From Bacteroidota bacterium (GTDB taxonomy: Bacteria; Bacteroidota; Bacteroidia; Bacteroidales; Rikenellaceae): a DNA stretch of 9,087 nucleotides. The translations under genes and the position numbers were made by a program. This document shows positions 1 through 7,901 of the stretch, piece by piece. How positions within the stretch are numbered: position 1 is the stretch's first letter; the number at the start of each line of letters is the position of its first letter. The notes below the pieces were generated by a model. That model was not told where the DNA came from. It searched no databases and saw nothing but the letters and a program-made list of their open reading frames with translations. The stretch spans positions 1 through 9,087 of the forward strand of contig JAEZTA010000138.1 of NCBI GenBank assembly GCA_023443765.1. Reading direction: 5' to 3'.

Positions 1-244
1 GTCCTGCTGGGCCGCCGGGAAACTCTCGTTCGAACGCCAGTCGCTGGGCGACATCTGCCGCTACATGGCCCGCTGGTACGACATCGAAATCCACATCGCC
101 CCGGCCATTGCGCACAACTACGCCTACACGTTCACCATCACCAACGAGCCGCTCGAAGAGATCCTGCGCATCATGAGCCGGATCAACCCCATCGCCTACA
201 CCTTCGCCAAAGACAACTCTGTCACGATTTCCGAACTCGAATAA
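1..244 (+). CDS. FecR-family anti-sigma factor, C-terminal fragment (DUF4974)
   Basis: This is the 3' end of a gene that begins before the window. The frame opens at base 2 and gives 80 residues ending SELE before TAA at 242-244. The fragment has the DUF4974 (FecR C-terminal) pattern: a tryptophan followed by a short strand (KLSFERQSL), a helix (GDICRYMARWYD), a strand pair around YAYTFTITNEPLEEIL, and a closing IAYTFAKDNSVTISE. In Bacteroidetes this periplasmic region of an inner-membrane anti-sigma protein contacts the STN domain of a SusC-type transducer and controls an ECF sigma factor. The next gene encodes exactly such an STN-bearing SusC, so the two are very probably functional partners. 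The cognate sigma gene is expected just upstream, outside the window. The N-terminal sigma-binding and membrane segments cannot be seen. Confidence 0.88.
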   Translation, partial: SCWAAGKLSFERQSLGDICRYMARWYDIEIHIAPAIAHNYAYTFTITNEPLEEILRIMSRINPIAYTFAKDNSVTISELE

Positions 245-281
245 ACCCCATCCCAACCTCCTCAAAACCCCACATGCCTAT

Positions 282-307
282 GGAACGATAAACCGACCAT
301 TACCGAC
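282..307 (+). promoter_or_regulatory. Possible ECF-type promoter for the susC operon
   Basis: GGAAC at 282-286 resembles the AAC-containing -35 element seen for many ECF sigma factors. A -10 region would fall about 16 bp downstream, near 303-307, leaving a leader of roughly 55 nt before the susC ATG. No good TAnnTTTG housekeeping box was found in this 126-bp gap, which fits control by the FecR-linked sigma factor. The binding specificity of that sigma factor is unknown, so this is a weak call based on one short match. Confidence 0.2.
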
Positions 308-329
308 CTTCCCGCAGCGGCACCCGACC
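292..329 (+). repeat. Phased ACCGACC heptamers upstream of susC
   Basis: ACCGACC occurs at 292-298 and 302-308, and a one-mismatch copy CCCGACC at 323-329. Starts are 10 and 21 bp apart, about one and two helical turns, so all three would face the same side of the DNA. They lie between the fecR stop and the susC start and could form an operator or part of a promoter. Chance occurrence in CG-rich DNA is possible. Confidence 0.35.
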
Positions 330-370
330 AAACGCCGCCGTAAACTTTCCACAAACTTAAAACTTCAAAC

Positions 371-3300
371 ATGACGCACTTCAGACTATTTGCAATCTTT
401 TTGCTGCTGGTCTTCAGCAGTACGACGGTTGTGTATGGCCAGACGCAGCCGGAACCGACGCTCGACATGGAGTTTTCGGATATTCCGCTTTCGGAAGCCA
501 TATCCCGGATCGAGAAGAACAGCAGGTACACGTTCTTCTACGACGCCAAACAAACCGACCTCTCCCGGCGCGTGAGCCTCAGGGCCAAACAGATGCCGAT
601 CTCGGCCGCCCTCAGGGAGATGCTCGCCCCGACGGGCCTCAATTTCACCATCACCGAACGCCAGATCGCCCTGATCCCGGCCCGGAAAGCCACCACCAAA
701 CAACGCACGATCAAAGGCGTGGTCAACGACTCGTCCGAAGCCCCGCTGGCGGGCGTGGCCGTCACGCTCGTGGGCGACAACACCCGCGGCGTGGTGACCG
801 AAGCCAACGGCAGCTTTACGCTCACGGTTCCCGACACCGATGTGGCGCTCGACTTCACCTACCTGGGCTATGTCGGCAAAAAAGTCGCCGTGCCGGCCTC
901 GCAGAACAACGTGAAGGTCTTCCTCACGGAGGATGCCGTGAACATGGAGGATGTCGTGGTCGTAGGTTACGGAACCCAGAAGAAGGTGAACCTCACGGGC
1001 GCCATCGCCACAGTGGACGAGAAGCAGTTGCAGAACCGCTCGGCACCCTCGGTGGCCCACATGCTCCAGGGCTCGGTCCCGGGACTCACGGTCTCGACTT
1101 CGTCGGGCCGTCCGGGCAACTCTGCTGACCTCAACATCCGCGGTATCACCTCGATCAACGGCGGTTCACCGCTGGTGCTGGTCGACGGCGCCGAAGGCGA
1201 TCTGATGAAGATCAGTCCCAACGATGTAGCCTCGATTTCGGTTATCAAAGACGCTTCGGCGGCAGCCATCTACGGCGCCCGCGCAGCATTCGGCGTGGTG
1301 CTCGTGACGACCAAGAGCGGTGATTCCTCGGGCAAGACCCGCATCACATACAGCGGCCGCTGGGGCTGGAACGAACCCACTACCTCGACCGACTACGAGA
1401 CCCGCGGCTACTATTCGGTCTACGTCAACGACCTGTTCTGGCACGCAGACGCAGGAACCAACTATACGAACTACACCGCTGACGACATGATGGAACTGTG
1501 GGCCCGCCGCAATGATAAAGTCGAACATCCCGACCGACCGTGGGTCAAGATCGACCAGCGCGACGGCCGCGACACTTATGTCTATTATGCCAACTTCGAC
1601 TGGTACCACTACCTGTTCAAGGACGAGCACCCCAACACAAGCCACAGCATTTCGCTTTCGGGCGGCAACTCGAAGGTGAAATACATGCTTTCGGGCAACT
1701 ATTACAGCGAGGAGGGTCTCTTCCGACAGGACCCCGACCGTTTGCAGCGTGTCAACTTCCGTTCGAAAATTTCGTTCGACATCAACAAGTGGCTGAAAAT
1801 AAGCAATAACACCAGCTACTACAACTACCAGTATTACTATCCCGGTCCCACGGGTGTCAACACGGCCTTCTCGTTAGGCACGGTACACGGTCTGGCATCG
1901 ATGATGCCGTATAACCCCGACGGTACGAGCGTCTACTATACCTCGCTGTCGAAGTATTCGATCATGGACGGCCTGCCTACGATCATGAACAAGGGCGGAC
2001 ATTACAACAAGGACAAGACCGATAACATGTCGACCACTACGGAGCTGGCCTGGACCCCGGTCAAGGGGCTGGAGATCAAAGGTAATTTCACCTATATGTT
2101 CAATACCCAGCACAATGTCAACCGTCAGGTCAATACCGAATACTCGCAGTATCCGGGCGAAGTGAAAACAATTTCGACAGGCAGCCGTTTCGAAGACAAG
2201 CTCTACGAAAAGACCATGATGCACAACTACTACCAGGCCAACCTCTACGGCACGTTCGAACGCACCTTCGCCCAGGATCACAACTTCAAAGCGATGGTCG
2301 GCTTCAACTGGGAGACCAAATTCCTCAAAGACGTGTCAGCAACAGGTTACAACCTGCTCTCCGAGACATTGATGGACCTGAACCTCGTAGGACAGGGCTC
2401 CGATGGCAACGAACGCATGGAGGTCGGTGGCGGTCAGAACGAATACGCCCTGATGGGCTTCTTCGGGCGTCTGAACTACGACTATAAGGGCAAATACCTC
2501 GTCGAGGTGAGCGGCCGCTATGACGGTACGTCGCGTTTTGCGCGTAAACACCGCTGGGGATTCTTTCCTTCGTTCTCGCTGGGATGGCGCATCTCGGAGG
2601 AGTCGTTCTTCGACGGCATCCGCGACCAGTTCAACAACCTCAAACTGCGATTTTCCTACGGACAACTGGGCAACCAGAACGTCGGCTACTATGACTATAT
2701 CCGTAAAATCTCCATCGGCAATCAGAACTATCTGTTCGGCAGTGAAAAACCCACGACGGCAACCATCTCGGCTCCCGTAGCTTCAAACCTCTCCTGGGAA
2801 ACAAGCGTACACAACAACCTGGGTGTTGACATGAGCTTCCTGAACAACCGGCTGGCGTTCTCCGCCGACTTCTACATCCGCGACACGAGGGACATGCTCA
2901 CCGCGGGTGTCGCCCTACCGGCCACCTATGGTGCCGACTCACCGAAAATGAACAGCGCGGACCTGCGCACCAAAGGATACGAGCTTACTCTCAACTGGCG
3001 CGACGAATTCCAAGTGTTACGCCGCCCGTTCTCGTACAGCGTGACGCTGACCTTCAATGACTACGTCACCAACATCACCAAGTTCGACAATCCCGACAGA
3101 ACCTTCGCCAAGAAGTATTACGAAGGCATGCGCTGGGGCGAAATCTGGGGATATCGTACTGGAGGTCTGTTCGCTTCGGACGAAGAAGCCGCCAACTACC
3201 CTGTCGACCAAACAATCGTCAACAACCGTATCAATGCCGCGGCCGGGTCGGAGCGTGGCCTGCACGCCGGCGACCTGAAATTCCTTGATCTGGACGGCAA

Positions 3301-3886
3301 TAACGAGATCACCCTCGGTAAGAACACCGTCGACGATCCGGGCGACCGCGAGATTATCGGCAACAGCCAACCGCGTTTCCAATACGGCACAACGTTCAGC
3401 ATGTCGTGGGCGGGCATCGACTTCTCGATTTTCTTCCAAGGTATCGGTCGCCGTCACTGGTATCCGGCAGCTAATACGATCGCATTCTGGGGGCCCTATG
3501 CCAGACCGTATGCAAGCTGGATGCCCAAGGATTTCCACACCCAATACTGGACCGAAGATAACCCCAATGCCTACTTCCCCCGTCCGCGCGGTTACGTAGC
3601 TCTTTCCGGAACCAACCGCGAACTGACGGCTGTCAACGATCGCTATCTGCAGAACATCCGGTACTGCCGCCTGAAGAACCTCACAGTAGGATACACGCTA
3701 CCCAAAAAATGGACCCGCAAAGCGCTGATCGAAAGCCTCCGCATCTATTTTACGGGCGAAAATCTCGCCACCTGGTCGCCTATTCACTCGGACTATATCG
3801 ATCCCGAAATGGCTGCCATGAACGACGAAATGCGCACCTACCCATGGCAAAAGACCTATATGTTCGGTGTAGACGTTACTTTCTAA
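371..3886 (+). CDS. SusC/RagA-family TonB-dependent outer-membrane transporter with STN signalling domain
   Basis: This 1171-residue protein is an outer-membrane transporter that imports a ligand captured with its SusD partner, using TonB energy. A signal peptide spans about residues 1-24 (FAIFLLLVFSS core, cleavage near VYG/Q). A secretin/TonB short N-terminal (STN) domain covers about 32-104, and a carboxypeptidase-regulatory-like beta domain about 113-190. The SusC-typical segment MEDVVVVGYGTQKK is at 192-205. The plug follows at about 213-320, including LNIRGITSINGGSPLVLVDG and IKDASAAAIYGARAAFGVV. The rest is a 22-strand-type barrel ending in a terminal Phe (FGVDVTF). The STN domain is found only in the subset that also transduces signals to FecR, and a FecR end lies 126 bp upstream. 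The ATG at 371 gives a well-formed signal peptide. The substrate cannot be read from sequence. It is first in a four-gene operon. Confidence 0.97.
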   Translation: MTHFRLFAIFLLLVFSSTTVVYGQTQPEPTLDMEFSDIPLSEAISRIEKNSRYTFFYDAKQTDLSRRVSLRAKQMPISAALREMLAPTGLNFTITERQIALIPARKATTKQRTIKGVVNDSSEAPLAGVAVTLVGDNTRGVVTEANGSFTLTVPDTDVALDFTYLGYVGKKVAVPASQNNVKVFLTEDAVNMEDVVVVGYGTQKKVNLTGAIATVDEKQLQNRSAPSVAHMLQGSVPGLTVSTSSGRPGNSADLNIRGITSINGGSPLVLVDGAEGDLMKISPNDVASISVIKDASAAAIYGARAAFGVVLVTTKSGDSSGKTRITYSGRWGWNEPTTSTDYETRGYYSVYVNDLFWHADAGTNYTNYTADDMMELWARRNDKVEHPDRPWVKIDQRDGRDTYVYYANFDWYHYLFKDEHPNTSHSISLSGGNSKVKYMLSGNYYSEEGLFRQDPDRLQRVNFRSKISFDINKWLKISNNTSYYNYQYYYPGPTGVNTAFSLGTVHGLASMMPYNPDGTSVYYTSLSKYSIMDGLPTIMNKGGHYNKDKTDNMSTTTELAWTPVKGLEIKGNFTYMFNTQHNVNRQVNTEYSQYPGEVKTISTGSRFEDKLYEKTMMHNYYQANLYGTFERTFAQDHNFKAMVGFNWETKFLKDVSATGYNLLSETLMDLNLVGQGSDGNERMEVGGGQNEYALMGFFGRLNYDYKGKYLVEVSGRYDGTSRFARKHRWGFFPSFSLGWRISEESFFDGIRDQFNNLKLRFSYGQLGNQNVGYYDYIRKISIGNQNYLFGSEKPTTATISAPVASNLSWETSVHNNLGVDMSFLNNRLAFSADFYIRDTRDMLTAGVALPATYGADSPKMNSADLRTKGYELTLNWRDEFQVLRRPFSYSVTLTFNDYVTNITKFDNPDRTFAKKYYEGMRWGEIWGYRTGGLFASDEEAANYPVDQTIVNNRINAAAGSERGLHAGDLKFLDLDGNNEITLGKNTVDDPGDREIIGNSQPRFQYGTTFSMSWAGIDFSIFFQGIGRRHWYPAANTIAFWGPYARPYASWMPKDFHTQYWTEDNPNAYFPRPRGYVALSGTNRELTAVNDRYLQNIRYCRLKNLTVGYTLPKKWTRKALIESLRIYFTGENLATWSPIHSDYIDPEMAAMNDEMRTYPWQKTYMFGVDVTF

Positions 3887-3894
3887 CCGCTTAA

Positions 3895-5682
3895 ATGAGA
3901 AGAGTTATGAAAAAGATTCTATCGATATTGGCCACAGGCTGCGCACTGACGCTCGCGTCGTGCGAGGACTGGCTCGACAAATACCCGCTGGCACAGATGT
4001 CGCCCGAGACTTTCTTCTCGAGCGAAAACGAACTACAGGCCTTCAGCAACAAATTCTATACGGCGTTCCCGTCTGACGGTCTCTACAATGAGTACTGGGA
4101 CAACCTTATCCATAACGACCTGCCCCAGGAGATGCGCGGCGGTCGTACGATTCCGGCATCGGGCGGCGGCTGGACCTGGACTAATCTGCGTGACATAAAC
4201 ACGCTGCTCGAATATTCAGGCAACTGCAAAGACACCGACATCAGGAATCGTTACGATGCCGTGGCCCGTTTCTTCCGCGCCTATTTCTACTTCGAGAAGG
4301 TGAAGCGTTTCGGCGACGTGCCCTGGTATTCGAAACCCCTCGGTTCAGATGACGCAGAACTCAAACGCCCCCGCGACTCGCGTGAATACGTCATGCAGCG
4401 CATGATCGAGGACATTGATTACGCCATCAATTACCTGTCCACGAAACGCGACCTCTACCGCGTCACGAAATGGACGGCCCTGGCTCTCAAATCGCGGTTC
4501 TGCCTTTTCGAAGGCACATTCCGCAAATACCACGGAATCGACGGCTATGAACACGACTGGAAATGGTATCTCGAACAGGCAGCCGATGCAGCCGAAGAAT
4601 TCATCAACAACAGCGGTTACGGTCTCTACACCGACGGTGGGTCCAAAATAGCCTACCGTGACCTGTTCGTATCGGAAAATGCACAAAGCATCGAAGTTGT
4701 CCTTGCCCGCGACTACAACAGAGGTCTCAGTGTATTCCACAACAGCACTTTTTACTCGCTAAACACTTCATATGGACGTCCGGGCGTAACCCGCAAAATC
4801 GTCGATAGTTACCTAATGGCCGATGGTTCGCGTTTTACCGACCGTCCCGGTTGGCAGACGATGGAATTCAAGGATCAATGCGAAAACCGCGACCCGCGAC
4901 TGGAACAGTCGATCCGTACGCCGGGATACACGCGTATCGGCTCCACGAAACAGGAGGTGCCGAGCCTGTCGACCTGCATGACAGGATACCAACCCATCAA
5001 GTTCGTTGCCCCGACCAATTTCGAATCCGACGGATACAACCTTTCGTACACAGACCTTCCGATCATTCGTACAGCCGAGGTTTACCTCAACTACGCCGAG
5101 GCCAAAGCCGAGATCGGGACATTGACGCAGGATGACATCGACCTGACGATCAAGAAACTGCGCGATCGTGTAGGTATGTCTAATCTGAACCTGGAAGCCG
5201 CCAACGCCAATCCTGATCCCTATTTGTCAGCCGCAGAAACGGGTTATCCGAATGTTACCGGCACAAACAAGGGAGTTATTCTCGAAATCCGCCGCGAACG
5301 GACCATCGAACTCCTACAGGAAGGGCATCGTTATTACGACATCATCCGCTGGAAAGAGGGCAAAACTTTCGCCCAGCCATTACGGGGTATCTACATTCCC
5401 CAGGGGACCAAAGAATACGACCTCGATGGCGACGGGACGCCCGATATTTACCTCAAGAACAAAGGTGAATCCCCGTCGACCAAAGCCCCGCTGGTCATGG
5501 AAATCGACCAGGACATTTTCCTTTCGGAGGGCAGTTACGGTTATATCGCGCCCCACAAGAACAATCCGGGCGAATGGAACGAGGCCCGGGATTATTTCTA
5601 CCCGATCCCGACCGACGACCGTTCGCTGACCGGAGGCGCCCTGACCCAGAATCCCGGATGGGACGACGGACTGGACTTCTGA
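3895..5682 (+). CDS. SusD/RagB-family nutrient-binding outer-membrane lipoprotein
   Basis: This 595-residue lipoprotein acts as the lid that captures substrate over the SusC barrel. The signal peptide ends in lipobox LASC with Cys23, followed by acidic residues (EDWLD). SusD hallmarks are present: the N-terminal helices with WTWTNLRDINTLLE (93-106), ARFFRAYFYFEKVKRFGDVP (124-143), NRDPRLEQ (331-338), the TPR-like IIRTAEVYLNYAEAKAE (390-406), and EIRRERTIELLQEGHRYYD (464-482). An EF-hand-like loop DLDGDGTPD is at 509-517. The gene begins 8 bp after the susC stop, as expected for translationally linked partners. A second in-frame ATG at 3907 (MKKILSIL) gives a more typical lipoprotein signal peptide and has purine-rich GAGAAG just upstream, so it may be the true start. 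Ligand specificity cannot be inferred. Confidence 0.96.
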   Translation: MRRVMKKILSILATGCALTLASCEDWLDKYPLAQMSPETFFSSENELQAFSNKFYTAFPSDGLYNEYWDNLIHNDLPQEMRGGRTIPASGGGWTWTNLRDINTLLEYSGNCKDTDIRNRYDAVARFFRAYFYFEKVKRFGDVPWYSKPLGSDDAELKRPRDSREYVMQRMIEDIDYAINYLSTKRDLYRVTKWTALALKSRFCLFEGTFRKYHGIDGYEHDWKWYLEQAADAAEEFINNSGYGLYTDGGSKIAYRDLFVSENAQSIEVVLARDYNRGLSVFHNSTFYSLNTSYGRPGVTRKIVDSYLMADGSRFTDRPGWQTMEFKDQCENRDPRLEQSIRTPGYTRIGSTKQEVPSLSTCMTGYQPIKFVAPTNFESDGYNLSYTDLPIIRTAEVYLNYAEAKAEIGTLTQDDIDLTIKKLRDRVGMSNLNLEAANANPDPYLSAAETGYPNVTGTNKGVILEIRRERTIELLQEGHRYYDIIRWKEGKTFAQPLRGIYIPQGTKEYDLDGDGTPDIYLKNKGESPSTKAPLVMEIDQDIFLSEGSYGYIAPHKNNPGEWNEARDYFYPIPTDDRSLTGGALTQNPGWDDGLDF

Positions 5683-5717
5683 TTTCAAATAGATAACCTG
5701 TTTAAAACGCGACAAAA

Positions 5718-6611
5718 ATGAAACGTACGATCAAAAAATACTTAACAATTCTGCTGCTGTTCGGACTCACCTGCAAGGTAACGGCATGCAGCAATGGCAA
5801 TTCGTTCGACGAATCCGAAATTCCGCCCCATCTGAAGCCCGGAGAATCCGAGACCCCGACCATGGACTACTATCCGAAAAAGGACGGTACGACGCGCCTG
5901 GTAAGCTATAACGTCGGCATTTTCTCCAAATACACCGACAGCTACCAGATGATCGCCGACATGATGACCGAAGCCAAGGCCGACCTCGTCGGTATCAGCG
6001 AACTGGACAGCTGCACGGTGCGCACGATGCGTGTTTTCCAGCTTAAAAAATTCGCCGAACTGATGGGACAGGACTGGAACTACAGCTATTCCCGCGCCAT
6101 GGCCTACCAAGGCGGCGCCTACGGCGACGGAATCGCCTGCCACGAAAAGCCTGTCCGAACGTTTTCCGTTCCGCTGCCGCAGGGCGACGGTGCCGAGCCG
6201 CGCGTGATGGTGATCGCCGAGTTTGAGAAATACGTATTCGCCACGACCCATCTCGACCACGTATCGTCGCGGGCGCAGCTGGAACAGGTGGAGCAGATCA
6301 ACAAAGTCATCGAGCGGGATTTTGCCACGTCAAAGAAGCCGGTCTTCCTGGGCGGCGACTTCAACGCCCGTCCTGAAACATCCACACTGGTCAGACTGAA
6401 GGCTAACTGGAAAGTCCTGACACCACATGGCGAGAACGACTACACCCACTCCTCGCAAAAACCGAACAAGTGCATCGACTATATCATGCTATGGAACGGA
6501 AACGGAGCCAGGTGCGAGGTGATCGGCACCAAGATCATGTTCGATTTCAACAAAGGCGACATTAAACAAGCCTCAGACCATATTCCCGTAATGGTCGACG
6601 TCAAATTCTAA
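5718..6611 (+). CDS. Lipoprotein of the endonuclease/exonuclease/phosphatase (EEP) superfamily
   Basis: This 297-residue metal-dependent phosphodiesterase or phosphatase is predicted to be lipid-anchored: basic start, hydrophobic ILLLFGL, then lipobox VTAC with Cys24. The EEP catalytic set is intact: Asn65 in SYNVG, Glu95 in SELD, His178 in TTHLDH, Asp214 and Asn216 in GGDFNA, Asp254 in CIDYIM, and the Asp287-His288 pair in SDHIP. The family includes DNase I-like nucleases, sphingomyelinases and inositol-phosphate phosphatases, and sequence alone does not separate these here. The segment GDGIACHEKP followed by VPLPQGD and the EFEKYVFATTHL motif resemble the secreted EEP proteins common in Bacteroidetes. 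It sits 35 bp after susD and 31 bp before the DUF1735 gene, so it is part of the operon and its only enzyme. It probably removes or cuts a phosphate group on the imported ligand; that role is inference. Confidence 0.92.
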   Translation: MKRTIKKYLTILLLFGLTCKVTACSNGNSFDESEIPPHLKPGESETPTMDYYPKKDGTTRLVSYNVGIFSKYTDSYQMIADMMTEAKADLVGISELDSCTVRTMRVFQLKKFAELMGQDWNYSYSRAMAYQGGAYGDGIACHEKPVRTFSVPLPQGDGAEPRVMVIAEFEKYVFATTHLDHVSSRAQLEQVEQINKVIERDFATSKKPVFLGGDFNARPETSTLVRLKANWKVLTPHGENDYTHSSQKPNKCIDYIMLWNGNGARCEVIGTKIMFDFNKGDIKQASDHIPVMVDVKF

Positions 6612-6642
6612 AACAGGCACGAACACCTAAAACAAACCGATT

Positions 6643-7704
6643 ATGACACGACATACGAAACTCCTCTCCCTTACAGCCGTCCTGCTCGTTGCGATGACCG
6701 GCTGCAAGGACGACGACGGGCCGGTGGTAAAGGAGGCTGCCGTACTGGGTATTCAGAACGCTTATTCAACCGATGCGCAGGTGATTTCGCTGGAAAGCCC
6801 CAAGAAGCAAACCGTCAACATCCGTGTCGCCGCCGAACAGATCAGCGGCAACTACGTAACCGTAGTGCTCAGGACCGCTCCCGAACTGGTCGATGTCTAC
6901 AATACGGCACACGGCACGTCCTATAAACTCTGCCCGTCGGACGCCTATGCGTTCTCGACCGACGAAGTCATGCTGCCCCGTTACAATACGCTTTCATCGA
7001 CTATAAAAGTGGAACTGCAGAGTTCGCGCATGCCCGACGAAGAGGCCTACCTGCTGCCGATCGCCATCGACTCGATCAAAGGCGATCCCCGGGCAACGGT
7101 CTCCGCAACAGACAACGTCCATTACATTCTCTTCAACAAGATCGTCAAACCGGGTCCGCCCGATCCCGTGCTGCTCGACCGCGACGGATGGAAAGTGCTG
7201 GCTGCTCCCAAAGCGAAGCCTAAATACGAAGTCGATAAGATGTTCGACGACGACATCAACACTTTCGGTTATTGCAATGCCGACGAAGAACAGGCAAATC
7301 CGCCCTACGATTTTGTCATCGACCTGGGACGGGAAGTAACCGTACGCGGCTTCCAGTTTGCACAACGATACATGACCAGCGGTAAACCCGAGGACGGAGC
7401 CCGCTACGGCATCGCTCACCTTGAAGTCTGGACAGCGAAGACGATTACCGGCGACGGAACAGGTGAGGCAAACGAGGGGAATTGGACTTACCGGCAGGAG
7501 TATCTGGATTATAAGACCGACCCCACCACTCCGCTGGATCCGATAAGTGTGGTTATCAATCCGATGCTCGAGGATTATCAGCATGCACGATATGTCCGCA
7601 TCCGGGTCAATATCAGCTATACGAATAAAACTTACAACCCGACCTTCCGGGGCTGGTGTATCGCTGAACTGAACGTCTGGGGCAATACCGAACTGCTTGA
7701 ATAA
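6643..7704 (+). CDS. Surface lipoprotein with DUF1735 (BT_3987-like N-terminal) and discoidin F5/8C domains
   Basis: This 353-residue protein is most likely a surface glycan-binding protein. The lipobox MTGC gives Cys21, followed at once by KDDD, which matches the acidic export signal that sends Bacteroidetes lipoproteins to the cell surface. A DUF1735 domain spans about 32-165: VYNTAHGTSYKLCPSDAY (85-102), the strand pair with STIKVELQSS, and AYLLPIAIDSI (135-145). A discoidin/F5/8 type C domain (CBM32-like) spans about 178-348, including VDKMFDDDINTFGY, FVIDLGREVTVRGFQF, ARYVRIRV and the end AELNVWG. There is no catalytic domain. DUF1735 proteins commonly accompany SusCD pairs, including loci that process host glycans with GH18 enzymes, but no GH18 is present here. 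It is the last gene of the operon; the terminator begins 13 bp after the stop. Confidence 0.9.
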   Translation: MTRHTKLLSLTAVLLVAMTGCKDDDGPVVKEAAVLGIQNAYSTDAQVISLESPKKQTVNIRVAAEQISGNYVTVVLRTAPELVDVYNTAHGTSYKLCPSDAYAFSTDEVMLPRYNTLSSTIKVELQSSRMPDEEAYLLPIAIDSIKGDPRATVSATDNVHYILFNKIVKPGPPDPVLLDRDGWKVLAAPKAKPKYEVDKMFDDDINTFGYCNADEEQANPPYDFVIDLGREVTVRGFQFAQRYMTSGKPEDGARYGIAHLEVWTAKTITGDGTGEANEGNWTYRQEYLDYKTDPTTPLDPISVVINPMLEDYQHARYVRIRVNISYTNKTYNPTFRGWCIAELNVWGNTELLE

Positions 7705-7717
7705 TCCCGCGTTTTTC

Positions 7718-7754
7718 AAAAAAAGCCTGCGGGAAAAATCCTGCAGGCTTTTTT
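7718..7754 (+). terminator. Intrinsic terminator of the susC operon
   Basis: A 10-bp stem is formed by 7725-7734 (GCCTGCGGGA) and 7739-7748 (TCCTGCAGGC), with a single G-U pair and an AAAA loop at 7735-7738. Seven A's precede the stem (7718-7724) and six T's follow it (7749-7754). The A and T tracts extend the stem and would also let it work in the opposite direction. It sits right behind the DUF1735 stop codon. Confidence 0.93.
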
Positions 7755-7818
7755 ATATCCAACCGTATAATCATCCGGACCAGACAAAAACCAGGAAGCA
7801 CCCGACCGCCTTTTTGTA

Positions 7819-7838
7819 ACGGCAAATCACACGGCAAA
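7819..7838 (+). repeat. Direct repeat ACGGCAAA, 12-bp period
   Basis: ACGGCAAA occurs at 7819-7826 and again at 7831-7838, immediately upstream of the T-rich promoter region of the sigma factor gene. It may be a regulator site, but two 8-mers are weak evidence. Apart from this, the terminator and the promoter region, the 197-bp gap 7705-7901 shows nothing recognisable. Confidence 0.3.
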
Positions 7839-7839
7839 A

Positions 7840-7871
7840 TATTTTTTTGTTTCCGGAATTCATTATCTTTA
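7840..7871 (+). promoter_or_regulatory. Candidate promoter region of the ECF sigma gene
   Basis: This is the most AT-rich stretch of the gap. Two sequences resemble the Bacteroidetes -7 box TAnnTTTG: TATTTTTT at 7840-7847 and TATCTTTA at 7864-7871 (each one mismatch). For the second, TTTG at 7846-7849 is only 14 bp away, short of the usual 19-21 bp. For the first, TTTG at 7813-7816 is 23 bp away, slightly long. Either gives a leader of about 25-50 nt. A promoter is expected here because a strong terminator lies upstream, but the exact element is uncertain. Confidence 0.4.
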
Positions 7872-7901
7872 TAAACCGATATATGCTCTAAAGGCCCGTA
7901 C

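Noticed and set aside
317..338. GCGGC/GCCGC inverted repeat in the susC leader as a terminator or attenuator
   Set aside because: The stem is only 5 bp with a 12-nt loop and no T tract follows.
386..1060. Long open frame on the - strand (224 codons) across the 5' part of susC
   Set aside because: The + strand SusC is unambiguous here. The antisense product is rich in His, Arg and Gly, as expected from reading GC-rich codons backwards, and shows no domain.
6994..7719. Open frame of 241 codons on the - strand opposite the DUF1735 gene
   Set aside because: The sense frame has a lipobox and two domains; the antisense product has no family features.
7705..7901. Small RNA, riboswitch or short peptide gene in the gap before the sigma gene
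   Set aside because: Apart from the terminator hairpin, I see no structured element and no credible short open frame with a start signal.
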